Of a stretch of 7,490 nt of DNA, positions 1-5,791 are shown piece by piece. The DNA is from Bacteroidota bacterium (GTDB taxonomy: Bacteria > Bacteroidota > Bacteroidia > Bacteroidales > UBA1715): assembly GCA_029266015.1 (NCBI GenBank), contig JAJUFK010000105.1, forward strand, positions 1 to 7,490. The letters run 5' to 3'. A program made the translations under genes and the position numbers. Each line of letters begins with the position of its first letter. Within the stretch, counting starts at the first letter, position 1. A model generated the notes under the pieces. It was not told where the DNA came from. It saw nothing but the letters and a program-made list of their open reading frames with translations, and searched no databases.

Positions 1-357
1 AACATAATACAAATTTTACCATTACAATCGGGAACAGGTCGTAACGGAGAGTGGAAAAAACAAGAATTTATTTTAGAAACTACAGATAAATTCCCAAAAA
101 AAATTTGTATTGCAATTTGGGGAGATAAAATTCAAGAATCAATATTGCAACCGGGAAACAAAGTTACTGTTCAATTTGATATTGAAAGTAGAGAATATAA
201 TGGACGATGGTATACCGAAGCAAAGGCATGGAAAATTGAATCAACTGCAACTTCTACCCAAACTCCAGCTCCGGTATCTTCACAAACAGATATTCCCCTA
301 CCCGACACTTCTGATTTTTTGATGCCTGAACAATCTGGCGATGATTTACCATTTTAA
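1..357 (+). CDS. DUF3127 domain protein, OB-fold-like, 5' end missing
   Basis: The gene enters the window from the left, in frame from base 1. 118 residues and a TAA stop are visible, so probably only a few N-terminal residues are lost. The visible start, with NGEWKKQEFILET, a KKICIAIWGDKI strand and NKVTVQFDIESREYNGRWYTE, matches the DUF3127 family, small Bacteroidota proteins expected to adopt an OB fold like single-stranded DNA-binding proteins. The domain fills roughly the first 80 visible residues. A Thr/Pro/Gln/Ser-rich linker follows, then a tail ending in SGDDLPF. That domain-linker-tip layout resembles bacterial SSB, whose tip is DDDIPF. The function of the family is not established; nucleic acid binding is inferred. 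The ppnP start codon lies 13 nt downstream, so the two are probably cotranscribed. I am sure of the family and unsure of the role. Confidence 0.85.
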   Translation, partial: NIIQILPLQSGTGRNGEWKKQEFILETTDKFPKKICIAIWGDKIQESILQPGNKVTVQFDIESREYNGRWYTEAKAWKIESTATSTQTPAPVSSQTDIPLPDTSDFLMPEQSGDDLPF

Positions 358-370
358 AATTATATACACA

Positions 371-652
371 ATGTTACAAGTAAATGAATATTTTGAAGGA
401 AACGTAAAATCCATAGGGTTACGAAATCAAGACGGAAAAGCAACAGTTGGAGTAATTGCACCCGGTGAATACGAATTCGGAACATCAACAAAAGAATACA
501 TGCATATAGTTTCGGGTACTTTAGAAGCATTATTACCTGAACAAACTGAATGGAAAAAATATGTGCGAGGAGATATGTTTATTGTTCCTTGTTGCAGTAA
601 ATTTAAAGTACGTGCTACCTCTGATGTTGCTTATCTTTGCATATATGAATAA
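371..652 (+). CDS. ppnP: Pyrimidine/purine nucleoside phosphorylase PpnP
   Basis: This 93-residue single-domain cupin closely follows Escherichia coli PpnP (formerly YaiE, DUF1255, 94 residues). Shared stretches include MLQVNEYF, the VKSIG strand, a GEYEF strand, IVSGTLEALLPE and the YLCIYE end. PpnP is a cytosolic enzyme that splits purine and pyrimidine nucleosides with phosphate into free base and ribose 1-phosphate. I chose the ATG at 371 because it reproduces the family N-terminus. An in-frame ATG at 341 would add ten unrelated residues and overlap the upstream gene. The gene lies 13 nt after the DUF3127 stop, and its last 8 nt overlap the next start, which points to one transcript. One oddity is VPCCSKF (residues 72-78) where relatives carry a motif such as VPGHSEF, placing two cysteines (C74, C75) in a normally conserved loop. 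Confidence 0.93.
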   Translation: MLQVNEYFEGNVKSIGLRNQDGKATVGVIAPGEYEFGTSTKEYMHIVSGTLEALLPEQTEWKKYVRGDMFIVPCCSKFKVRATSDVAYLCIYE

Positions 653-1088
653 ACATTTATTTCTTTTTCTTATTTTCATATCTATGTGTGCAATTCAAAA
701 TTCATTGTTTGCACAAATTGACAGTACAATAATGCGAAATGAAAAAATGTGTTATTCTTTGTATGCAAATTCTAAAGAATTTGGCGTATACAGAGATCAA
801 AAAGTATTTGTAGATTCTATACAAAAACAAAATATTCAATTTTTGTTTACCTGCGATATGACAAAACTTTTTGAAGTAAAAAATCAAAATTCTTGGAAAA
901 CATTTTATATACTATCAACAGATGAAAGTGATGCTACTACTTATACATACAGTTGTTTGGGAACCGATAGTAAAAAATATGTTTTCATACTTGATTTAGA
1001 TACACATACACTTACAAAAATGTATGAAGACTCACTTACATTTGTAGAATTAAATGCTATTGAAAGTTTACGAATTATTGAGAATTAA
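645..1088 (+). CDS. Small exported protein of unknown function
   Basis: I do not recognise this 147-residue protein. The ATG at 645 was chosen because it begins a good Sec signal peptide: MNKH, then a hydrophobic core at about residues 5-18, and a likely signal peptidase I site after LFA at residue 23, leaving Gln24 as the mature N-terminus. There is no cysteine at the cleavage point, so it is not an obvious lipoprotein. The frame stays open to 561, but an earlier start would bury the signal. The mature part, about 124 residues, alternates polar and aromatic strands (QIQFLFTC, WKTFYILST, KKYVFILDLD) and is probably beta-rich, with cysteines at 36, 70 and 104. No catalytic motif is visible. 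The start overlaps the ppnP stop by 8 nt, so translation may be coupled. It was possibly identified because the signal peptide and frame are coherent; homology is unknown. Confidence 0.72.
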   Translation: MNKHLFLFLIFISMCAIQNSLFAQIDSTIMRNEKMCYSLYANSKEFGVYRDQKVFVDSIQKQNIQFLFTCDMTKLFEVKNQNSWKTFYILSTDESDATTYTYSCLGTDSKKYVFILDLDTHTLTKMYEDSLTFVELNAIESLRIIEN

Positions 1089-1107
1089 TACTTTGTAATT
1101 TCCCGGA

Positions 1108-1728
1108 TTATTTAGTCCCTGTGTACATTATACGCTCTCGTAACGAACGAGCCAAAGTAGCTTCATCGGTATATTCCAATTCATTTCCAACAGCTACCCC
1201 CCTGGCAAGCATAGTTACCGTAATAGAATAATGTTGAATTTTTTTGTAAATATAAAAACAAGTAGTATCACCTTCAATTGTTACAGGAAGCGCGAATATT
1301 ATTTCTTTTACAGAATTATTTCCTATTCGCTCAATTAAACTAGTAATATTCAAATCATTAGGAGAAACTCCATCAATAGGAGATATTACACCACCTAATA
1401 CATGATACACCCCTTTAAATTGTTGTGTTTGTTCTAAAACCAACACGTCTTTTACAGATTCTACTACACATATAACAGATGTATCACGTTTTGGATTAGC
1501 ACAAATTTGACATAATTCAGTATCAGAAATAGTATTACATATTTTACAAAATGTAATATTTTGTCGTAATTGAATAATTGCTTCACCTAATTTTTGAGCA
1601 TATTCTACATCTTGTATTAAAATATGCAAAGCTACACGTAAAGCTGTTTTATTTCCAATACTTGGTAATTTACCAATTTCCAGAACAGCTTGTTCCAAAA
1701 TTTTTGATGGATATTCAAATTGATTCAT
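1108..1728 (-). CDS. recR: Recombination mediator protein RecR
   Basis: This 206-residue RecR has the usual family length of about 200. RecR works with RecO, and in many bacteria RecF, to load RecA onto SSB-coated single-stranded DNA during gap repair. Domains in order are: an N-terminal helix-hairpin-helix region (LPSIGNKTALR, residues 21-31), a four-cysteine zinc finger (C61, C64, C73, C76; CX2CX8CX2C), a Toprim domain at about 85-180 with ICVVES and a TIEGDTT acidic loop (E152, D154), and the C-terminal GNELEYTDEATLARSL signature. The start at 1728 gives the family N-terminus MNQFEYPSK. An in-frame ATG at 1767 would add 13 hydrophobic residues overlapping the upstream gene and was rejected. 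It lies 4 nt after the SET-domain gene on the same strand, so the pair is very likely cotranscribed. Its stop is 19 nt from that of the convergent exported-protein gene, with no hairpin between them. Confidence 0.96.
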   Translation of the reverse strand: MNQFEYPSKILEQAVLEIGKLPSIGNKTALRVALHILIQDVEYAQKLGEAIIQLRQNITFCKICNTISDTELCQICANPKRDTSVICVVESVKDVLVLEQTQQFKGVYHVLGGVISPIDGVSPNDLNITSLIERIGNNSVKEIIFALPVTIEGDTTCFYIYKKIQHYSITVTMLARGVAVGNELEYTDEATLARSLRERIMYTGTK

Positions 1729-1732
1729 AGAA

Positions 1733-2278
1733 TTATAGTAAAAAATGAGCAACAGGAATATGAGCAACTAAATATTGTTTTTGCTCTTGTGATAATTCAC
1801 TGTAACCTGTTAGTATTCCTCTGCATCGTGGAGAATTACATAAACACGGCTTATTCAATAATTCTTCTGTTAGGGTAAATTCAGTTGATGCATAATCAAA
1901 ACATATTTCATCGTCCATAGCAATATCACGAATAGATTCTAACACAATAGTTGCATAATTATCTTTCTCAGAATATTTGCTAATAATTGCAGCATTTGGT
2001 TGGCAACTATGATTAAGAAAACGAATACAATCATCGGCTTCAACGTGTAATTCAGAAGCAACTTGAATAGAAGTTCGAGTACGTATAGCAGACACATTAC
2101 ATTGTTGAATACTTAACACTGTATGCGCAGGTATAAAATATTTCGTACGTAATGCTAGTTGTTCAGGGATTATAAAACTATTATCAACATACAAACCTGT
2201 ATGTTTATATTCACAGAAGCCAACATTTTGAATATGTTGACTTTGATTTAAAGATATATCAGAAATATTGTGTGTCAT
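1733..2278 (-). CDS. SET-domain protein, probable protein-lysine methyltransferase, with post-SET zinc motif
   Basis: This 181-residue protein carries the SET-domain core used by S-adenosylmethionine-dependent lysine methyltransferases. Visible motifs are the pseudoknot signature RFLNHSCQPNA (residues 86-96, with N89, H90, C92), the EICFDYA segment (124-130) supplying the expected active-site tyrosine Y129, and a post-SET cysteine cluster CLCNSPRC (C145, C147, C152; CXCX4C). In the eukaryotic enzyme DIM-5, the three post-SET cysteines and the cysteine of NHSC bind one zinc ion; all four are present here. The first 80 residues are less typical but include the region leading into the core. Related small SET proteins occur widely in bacteria and their substrates are mostly unknown. 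It precedes recR by 4 nt. The ATG at 2278 lies 5 nt downstream of a terminator U-tract, so how it is transcribed is unclear. Fold confidence is high; substrate is unknown. Confidence 0.88.
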   Translation of the reverse strand: MTHNISDISLNQSQHIQNVGFCEYKHTGLYVDNSFIIPEQLALRTKYFIPAHTVLSIQQCNVSAIRTRTSIQVASELHVEADDCIRFLNHSCQPNAAIISKYSEKDNYATIVLESIRDIAMDDEICFDYASTEFTLTEELLNKPCLCNSPRCRGILTGYSELSQEQKQYLVAHIPVAHFLL

Positions 2279-2283
2279 GGTTT

Positions 2284-2313
2284 AAAAAAAAGGGAATTCA
2301 TACGAATTCCCTT
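2284..2313 (-). terminator. Intrinsic terminator of the oxoamine synthase gene
   Basis: Read on the minus strand, GGGAATTC and GAATTCCC (2304-2311 and 2292-2299) pair perfectly around a 4-nt loop. Two further A-T pairs extend the stem to 10 bp, and eight consecutive U residues follow (complement of 2284-2291). It sits about 30 nt after the oxoamine synthase stop, as expected for its terminator. It also ends only 5 nt before the SET gene start codon on the same strand, so it could act as an attenuator or read-through point. The opposite strand has no U-run after the stem. Confidence 0.87.
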
Positions 2314-2340
2314 ATTTACTAATATAGTATAAAAATGATA

Positions 2341-3594
2341 TTAAATATTCATTTGAATTTTATCAGATGCATACATTCCGCTATCTAATTTATGTTTAAT
2401 AGCTTTAAATGATTCAATTGTATATTTTACATCTTCGAGTGTATGAGCTGCTGTTGGAATAATACGAAGCATAATAACATCTTTAGGAACAACAGGATAT
2501 ATAACAACAGAACAGAACAATCCATAATTTTCGCGTAAATCAAGAGCCAAATTTCCTGCCATAGCTACTGTACCTTTTAAAAATACAGGGGTAACAGGAG
2601 ATTGTGTTTTACCAATATCAAAACCAGCTTCTTTAAATCCTGTTTGTAAAGCATTCACAACAGTCCACAATTTCTCACGTAATTCAGGACGAGTTTGGAT
2701 TAAGTCTAAGCGTTTCATTGCTCCTATTACAAGAGGCATAGGTAACGATTTTGCGAAAATTTGAGAACGCATAGTATACATTAAATAATCTATAATTTCC
2801 TCTTCTGCCGCCACAAATGCACCAATTGAAGCCATAGCTTTAGCGAACGTACTAAAATAAATATCAATCTTATCTTGAACACCAAAATGAGTTCCTGTTC
2901 CACTACCATCATGCCCCATAGTACCAAAACCATGAGCATCATCAACTAATAAACGGAAATCAAATTTTTCTTTTAAAGCGGCAATTTCGTCAAGTTTACC
3001 AAGGTCACCAGCCATACCAAAAACACCTTCGGTAATAACCATAATACCACCATTTGTTTCGTCAGTTATTTTTTTTGCAAAACCAAGCATTTTTTCACAT
3101 TTAGCTATGTCGTTATGAGGAAATACAAAACTTTTTCCTCCTTTTGCTTTATGTAAAAATATTCCGTCCATAATACATGCGTGTGATTCAGAATCATACA
3201 CAATAACATCATGACGAGATACTAAAGAATCGATAATTGAAACCATACCTTGGTAACCGAAGTTTAAAAGATATGCAGCCGGTTTTTTAACAAAATCTGC
3301 TAATTTTTGTTCTAATTCTTCATGATATTTTGTTTGACCGCTCATCATACGAGCACCCATGGGATATGCAAGTCCCCAGTCTTTCGCAGCTTGAGCATCA
3401 GCTTCACGAACTTCGGGTAAATTAGCTAAACCACAGTAGTTATTCAAACTCCACGTTAATACTTCTTTTCCACGAAATTTCATACGAGGAGCTATTTCTC
3501 CTTCTAATTTTGGGAACATAAAATATCCATGAGCATCTTTTTGCCAAATTCCAAGAGCTCCTCTGTTTTTCTTTACTCTTTCAAAAATATCCAT
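2341..3594 (-). CDS. PLP-dependent alpha-oxoamine synthase family enzyme
   Basis: This 417-residue protein belongs to the alpha-oxoamine synthase family (fold type I PLP enzymes: AONS/BioF, KBL, ALAS, serine palmitoyltransferase), which condense an amino acid with an acyl thioester and release CO2. Visible motifs are the substrate-loop NNYCGLAN (51-58), SHACIMDG with H138 stacking on PLP, DDAHGFGTMG with D219 and H221, the PLP-binding lysine K252 in STFAKAMAS, and C-terminal LRIIPTAAHT with R377. The N-terminal MDIFERVKKNRG and FMFPKLEGEI segments mark a Bacteroidota-type subgroup often labelled only as class I/II aminotransferase or KBL-like. The substrate cannot be read from sequence. Serine palmitoyltransferase or cysteate acyltransferase (sphingolipid or capnine-type sulfonolipid synthesis) and glycine C-acetyltransferase are all possible. 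No biotin or threonine-degradation genes are adjacent. It seems monocistronic, with its own promoter and terminator. Confidence 0.9.
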   Translation of the reverse strand: MDIFERVKKNRGALGIWQKDAHGYFMFPKLEGEIAPRMKFRGKEVLTWSLNNYCGLANLPEVREADAQAAKDWGLAYPMGARMMSGQTKYHEELEQKLADFVKKPAAYLLNFGYQGMVSIIDSLVSRHDVIVYDSESHACIMDGIFLHKAKGGKSFVFPHNDIAKCEKMLGFAKKITDETNGGIMVITEGVFGMAGDLGKLDEIAALKEKFDFRLLVDDAHGFGTMGHDGSGTGTHFGVQDKIDIYFSTFAKAMASIGAFVAAEEEIIDYLMYTMRSQIFAKSLPMPLVIGAMKRLDLIQTRPELREKLWTVVNALQTGFKEAGFDIGKTQSPVTPVFLKGTVAMAGNLALDLRENYGLFCSVVIYPVVPKDVIMLRIIPTAAHTLEDVKYTIESFKAIKHKLDSGMYASDKIQMNI

Positions 3595-3633
3595 TGTTAA
3601 AAAATTTAAATGTACTTATAAAAAATGAATGAG

Positions 3634-3667
3634 CAAATGTACATTTTTTTTTTTTAGTGATAACAAA
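3634..3667 (-). promoter_or_regulatory. Candidate Bacteroidota-type promoter of the oxoamine synthase gene
   Basis: On the minus strand a perfect -7 element TACATTTG (complement of 3634-3641) fits the Bacteroidota consensus TAnnTTTG. A TTTG (complement of 3664-3667) lies 22 bp upstream as a candidate -33 element, near the usual spacing. Transcription would begin about 30 nt before the ATG at 3594. The spacer contains a run of 12 identical bases. The call rests on consensus matching only. Confidence 0.6.
3644..3655. repeat. 12-base homopolymer T tract in promoter spacer
   Basis: Twelve consecutive T on the plus strand (A on the minus strand) form the longest single-base run I see in the window. 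It lies wholly between the candidate -33 and -7 elements of the oxoamine synthase promoter, where slippage would change element spacing. It could also be chance in AT-rich intergenic DNA. Confidence 0.95.
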
Positions 3668-3743
3668 AACTATAAACATTATATCAACTGCAATTTTTAG
3701 TAAAAAAAAATCATATTTTCTTATGTACTATTAGTTTAAATTA

Positions 3744-3751
3744 TATATTTG
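3744..3751 (+). promoter_or_regulatory. Candidate -7 element for the methylmalonyl-CoA operon
   Basis: TATATTTG is an exact match to the Bacteroidota -7 consensus TAnnTTTG, 35 nt before the epimerase ATG, giving a short leader of roughly 25-30 nt. No convincing TTTG -33 element stands about 20 bp upstream; that position is occupied by CTTATGTAC, one of the three ATGTAC copies. In such AT-rich DNA a chance match is possible. Confidence 0.5.
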
Positions 3752-3786
3752 TTCACAAAATTTTAAAACATAAAAAATATTTACGT

Positions 3787-4197
3787 ATGAAACCTAGTCA
3801 TATTGAACACATTGGTATAGCTGTTCAAAATTTAGAAGAACAAATTAAATATTATGAAGAAGTATTAGGTCTTAAATGCTACAATATAGAAGAAGTAGCA
3901 GATCAAAAAGTAAAAACTGCTTTTTTCATGGTAGGTCAAACCAAAATTGAGTTATTGGAATCAACCGATCCTGAAGGACCAATAGGTAAATTTATAGAAA
4001 AAAAAGGTCAAGGAATACATCACATAGCATTTGCTGTTGATAGTGTTCAAGAATTTTTAGACAATGCAGCATCTAAAGATATAGCCTTGATTGACAAATC
4101 TCCGCGAAAAGGTGCCGAAGGTTTAAATATAGGCTTTTTGCATCCAAAATCAACATTCGGAGTTTTAACCGAAGTTTGTGAACATCCAAAGAATTAA
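3787..4197 (+). CDS. mce: Methylmalonyl-CoA epimerase
   Basis: This 136-residue protein of the vicinal oxygen chelate (glyoxalase) superfamily has the usual length of methylmalonyl-CoA epimerase, which interconverts (2R)- and (2S)-methylmalonyl-CoA. It links methylmalonyl-CoA mutase to the decarboxylase encoded next door. The two beta-alpha-beta-beta-beta halves each begin with a histidine strand: HIGIAV (H8) and HHIAFAV (H79). IELLE (E55) and GVLTEV (E129) provide the other likely metal or catalytic carboxylates. DPEGPIGKFIEKKGQGIHH is the family's characteristic central segment. The ATG at 3787 follows an A/T-rich leader without Shine-Dalgarno and a candidate -7 element. It is first in an operon, 23 nt before mmdA, and this context supports the epimerase call over a generic glyoxalase. 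No mutase gene is in the window. Confidence 0.94.
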   Translation: MKPSHIEHIGIAVQNLEEQIKYYEEVLGLKCYNIEEVADQKVKTAFFMVGQTKIELLESTDPEGPIGKFIEKKGQGIHHIAFAVDSVQEFLDNAASKDIALIDKSPRKGAEGLNIGFLHPKSTFGVLTEVCEHPKN

Positions 4198-4220
4198 TTT
4201 TTATTTTCAAATATTTATTT

Positions 4221-5780
4221 ATGAGTAATCGAGATAAACTAAAACAGTTAATCGACCTCCGTACAAAAGCAAAGCTAGGAGGAGGCGAAAAAAGAATTGA
4301 AGCACAACATGCTAAAGGTAAATATACTGCTCGCGAGCGTGTTGACATGCTTCTTGACGAAGGAAGTTTTGAAGAATATGACATGTTTAAAGAGCATCGT
4401 TGCACAAACTTCGGCATGGAAAAACAACAATTTTTAGGTGATGGTGTAGTTGCAGGTAGTGGAACTATTGATGGACGCGTTGTTTATGTGTTTGCACAAG
4501 ACTTCACCGTATTTGGAGGTTCATTGTCTGAAACTATGTCGCAAAAAATTTGCAAAATCATGGACATGGCAATGAAAGTTGGAGCACCTGTAATTGGACT
4601 TAACGATTCTGGTGGAGCTCGAATCCAAGAAGGAATTCAAAGTTTAGGAGGTTATTCAGAAATTTTCCAACGAAATATTATGGCGTCGGGTGTAATTCCA
4701 CAAATTTCGGCAATTATGGGTCCTTGTGCCGGTGGTGCCGTTTACTCTCCTGCCCTAACCGACTTTATTTTTATGACCGAAAAAAACAGCTATATGTTTT
4801 TAACAGGACCTAAAGTTGTAAAAACAGTAACAGGAGAAGATATTACGGTAGATGATTTAGGAGGAGCATACATTCATGCATCAAAATCAGGCGTTTCACA
4901 CTTTGTTGCAGAAACAGAAGAATCATGTTTAATGATGATTCGCAAACTGTTGAGTTACATTCCACAAAATAATTTGGAAGAACCTATAGCAACAGAATGT
5001 ACTGATCCTATAGAACGAAAAGACGATACATTAAATGATATAATTCCTGACAGCACTAGTAAACCATATGATATAACTAAAGTTATAGCTTCAATTGTAG
5101 ACGATGCTGAATTCCTTGAAGTACATAAAGATTATGCGAAAAATATAGTAGTAGGTTTTGCAAAAATGGGTGGAATGCCTGTAGGTGTTGTTGCAAACCA
5201 ACCTATGTATTTGGCTGGAGTTCTTGATATTGAAGCTTCACGCAAAGGTGCTCGATTTGTGCGTTTCTGCGATGCATTCAATATTCCGTTAGTAACATTA
5301 GTAGATGTTCCCGGATTCTTACCAGGTTCAAAACAAGAATACGGAGGAGTAATAACTCACGGAGCAAAATTACTATTTGCATATGGTGAAGCAACAGTTC
5401 CAAAAGTTACCGTTACATTACGTAAATCGTATGGCGGAGCTCATATAGTAATGAGTAGCAAACAATTACGCGGAGATATTAACTACGCATGGCCAACTGC
5501 AGAAATTGCAGTAATGGGCGCAGAAGGAGCTGTAGAGGTATTGTATGCAAAAGAAATTTCTGCTTTAGAAACACCCGAAGCTCAAGCTGCAAAAGCAGAA
5601 GAGAAAAAAGAAGAATACAATAACTTATTTGCAACTCCTTACCAAGCTGCTAAATATGGATTTATTGATGACGTAATTGAGCCTCGCAATACTCGTTTTA
5701 GAGTAATTAGAGCATTACAACGTCTTCAAACCAAAAAGGATACAAATCCACCACGTAAACATTGTAATATACCACTTTAA
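4221..5780 (+). CDS. mmdA: Methylmalonyl-CoA decarboxylase alpha subunit (carboxyltransferase)
   Basis: This 519-residue protein is a biotin-dependent acyl-CoA carboxyltransferase made of two crotonase-like halves. It would transfer the carboxyl group of methylmalonyl-CoA to biotin on the carrier protein, giving propionyl-CoA. The N-terminal half has NDSGGARIQEG (128-138) and the oxyanion-hole motif GPCAGGAVYSPALTDF (167-182). The C-terminal half has VDVPGFLPG (361-369) with QEYGG, and KSYGGAHIVMSSK (402-414). The end NPPRKHCNIPL resembles the usual family ending. The same fold serves as propionyl-CoA carboxylase beta subunit. The decarboxylase role is preferred because an OadG-like subunit, a separate biotin carrier and an OadB-type membrane subunit follow directly, and no biotin carboxylase gene is present. 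It is probably cytoplasmic and docked to the membrane complex. The next gene begins 11 nt after its stop. Confidence 0.95.
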   Translation: MSNRDKLKQLIDLRTKAKLGGGEKRIEAQHAKGKYTARERVDMLLDEGSFEEYDMFKEHRCTNFGMEKQQFLGDGVVAGSGTIDGRVVYVFAQDFTVFGGSLSETMSQKICKIMDMAMKVGAPVIGLNDSGGARIQEGIQSLGGYSEIFQRNIMASGVIPQISAIMGPCAGGAVYSPALTDFIFMTEKNSYMFLTGPKVVKTVTGEDITVDDLGGAYIHASKSGVSHFVAETEESCLMMIRKLLSYIPQNNLEEPIATECTDPIERKDDTLNDIIPDSTSKPYDITKVIASIVDDAEFLEVHKDYAKNIVVGFAKMGGMPVGVVANQPMYLAGVLDIEASRKGARFVRFCDAFNIPLVTLVDVPGFLPGSKQEYGGVITHGAKLLFAYGEATVPKVTVTLRKSYGGAHIVMSSKQLRGDINYAWPTAEIAVMGAEGAVEVLYAKEISALETPEAQAAKAEEKKEEYNNLFATPYQAAKYGFIDDVIEPRNTRFRVIRALQRLQTKKDTNPPRKHCNIPL

Positions 5781-5791
5781 TTGTAATCATT

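Larger units (their letters stand above)
3595..3786. other. Divergent intergenic region between the oxoamine synthase and propionate-pathway genes
   Basis: This 192-bp, very AT-rich gap separates two divergently transcribed units. It holds one candidate promoter on each strand, the 12-T tract, and three copies of ATGTAC starting at 3610, 3637 and 3723. The middle copy is part of the 12-bp perfect palindrome at 3635-3646, which overlaps the minus-strand -7 element. I see no small ORF, hairpin terminator or RNA gene in it. Confidence 0.75.

Noticed and set aside
110..322. Plus-strand open frame of 70 codons
   Set aside because: It overlaps the DUF3127 gene in another frame and has no recognisable protein character.
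341..370. Longer ppnP start at 341
   Set aside because: It overlaps the DUF3127 stop and adds residues absent from PpnP, whose N-terminus MLQxNEYF starts at 371.
702..887. Minus-strand open frame of 61 codons opposite the exported-protein gene
   Set aside because: It is a shadow of the plus-strand gene, which has a clear signal peptide and operon context.
1089..1107. Shared bidirectional terminator between the exported-protein gene and recR
   Set aside because: The 19-nt gap contains no inverted repeat or T-run adequate for a terminator.
1729..1767. Longer recR start at 1767 with a hydrophobic N-terminus
   Set aside because: The extra 13 residues overlap the SET gene and are not part of RecR; MNQFEYPSK at 1728 fits the family.
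4073..4417. Minus-strand open frame spanning the end of mce and the start of mmdA
   Set aside because: It crosses two well-supported genes antisense and shows no domain.
4221..5780. Propionyl-CoA carboxylase beta subunit as the role of this carboxyltransferase
   Set aside because: The fold cannot separate the two, but OadG-like and OadB subunits follow and no biotin carboxylase gene is seen.
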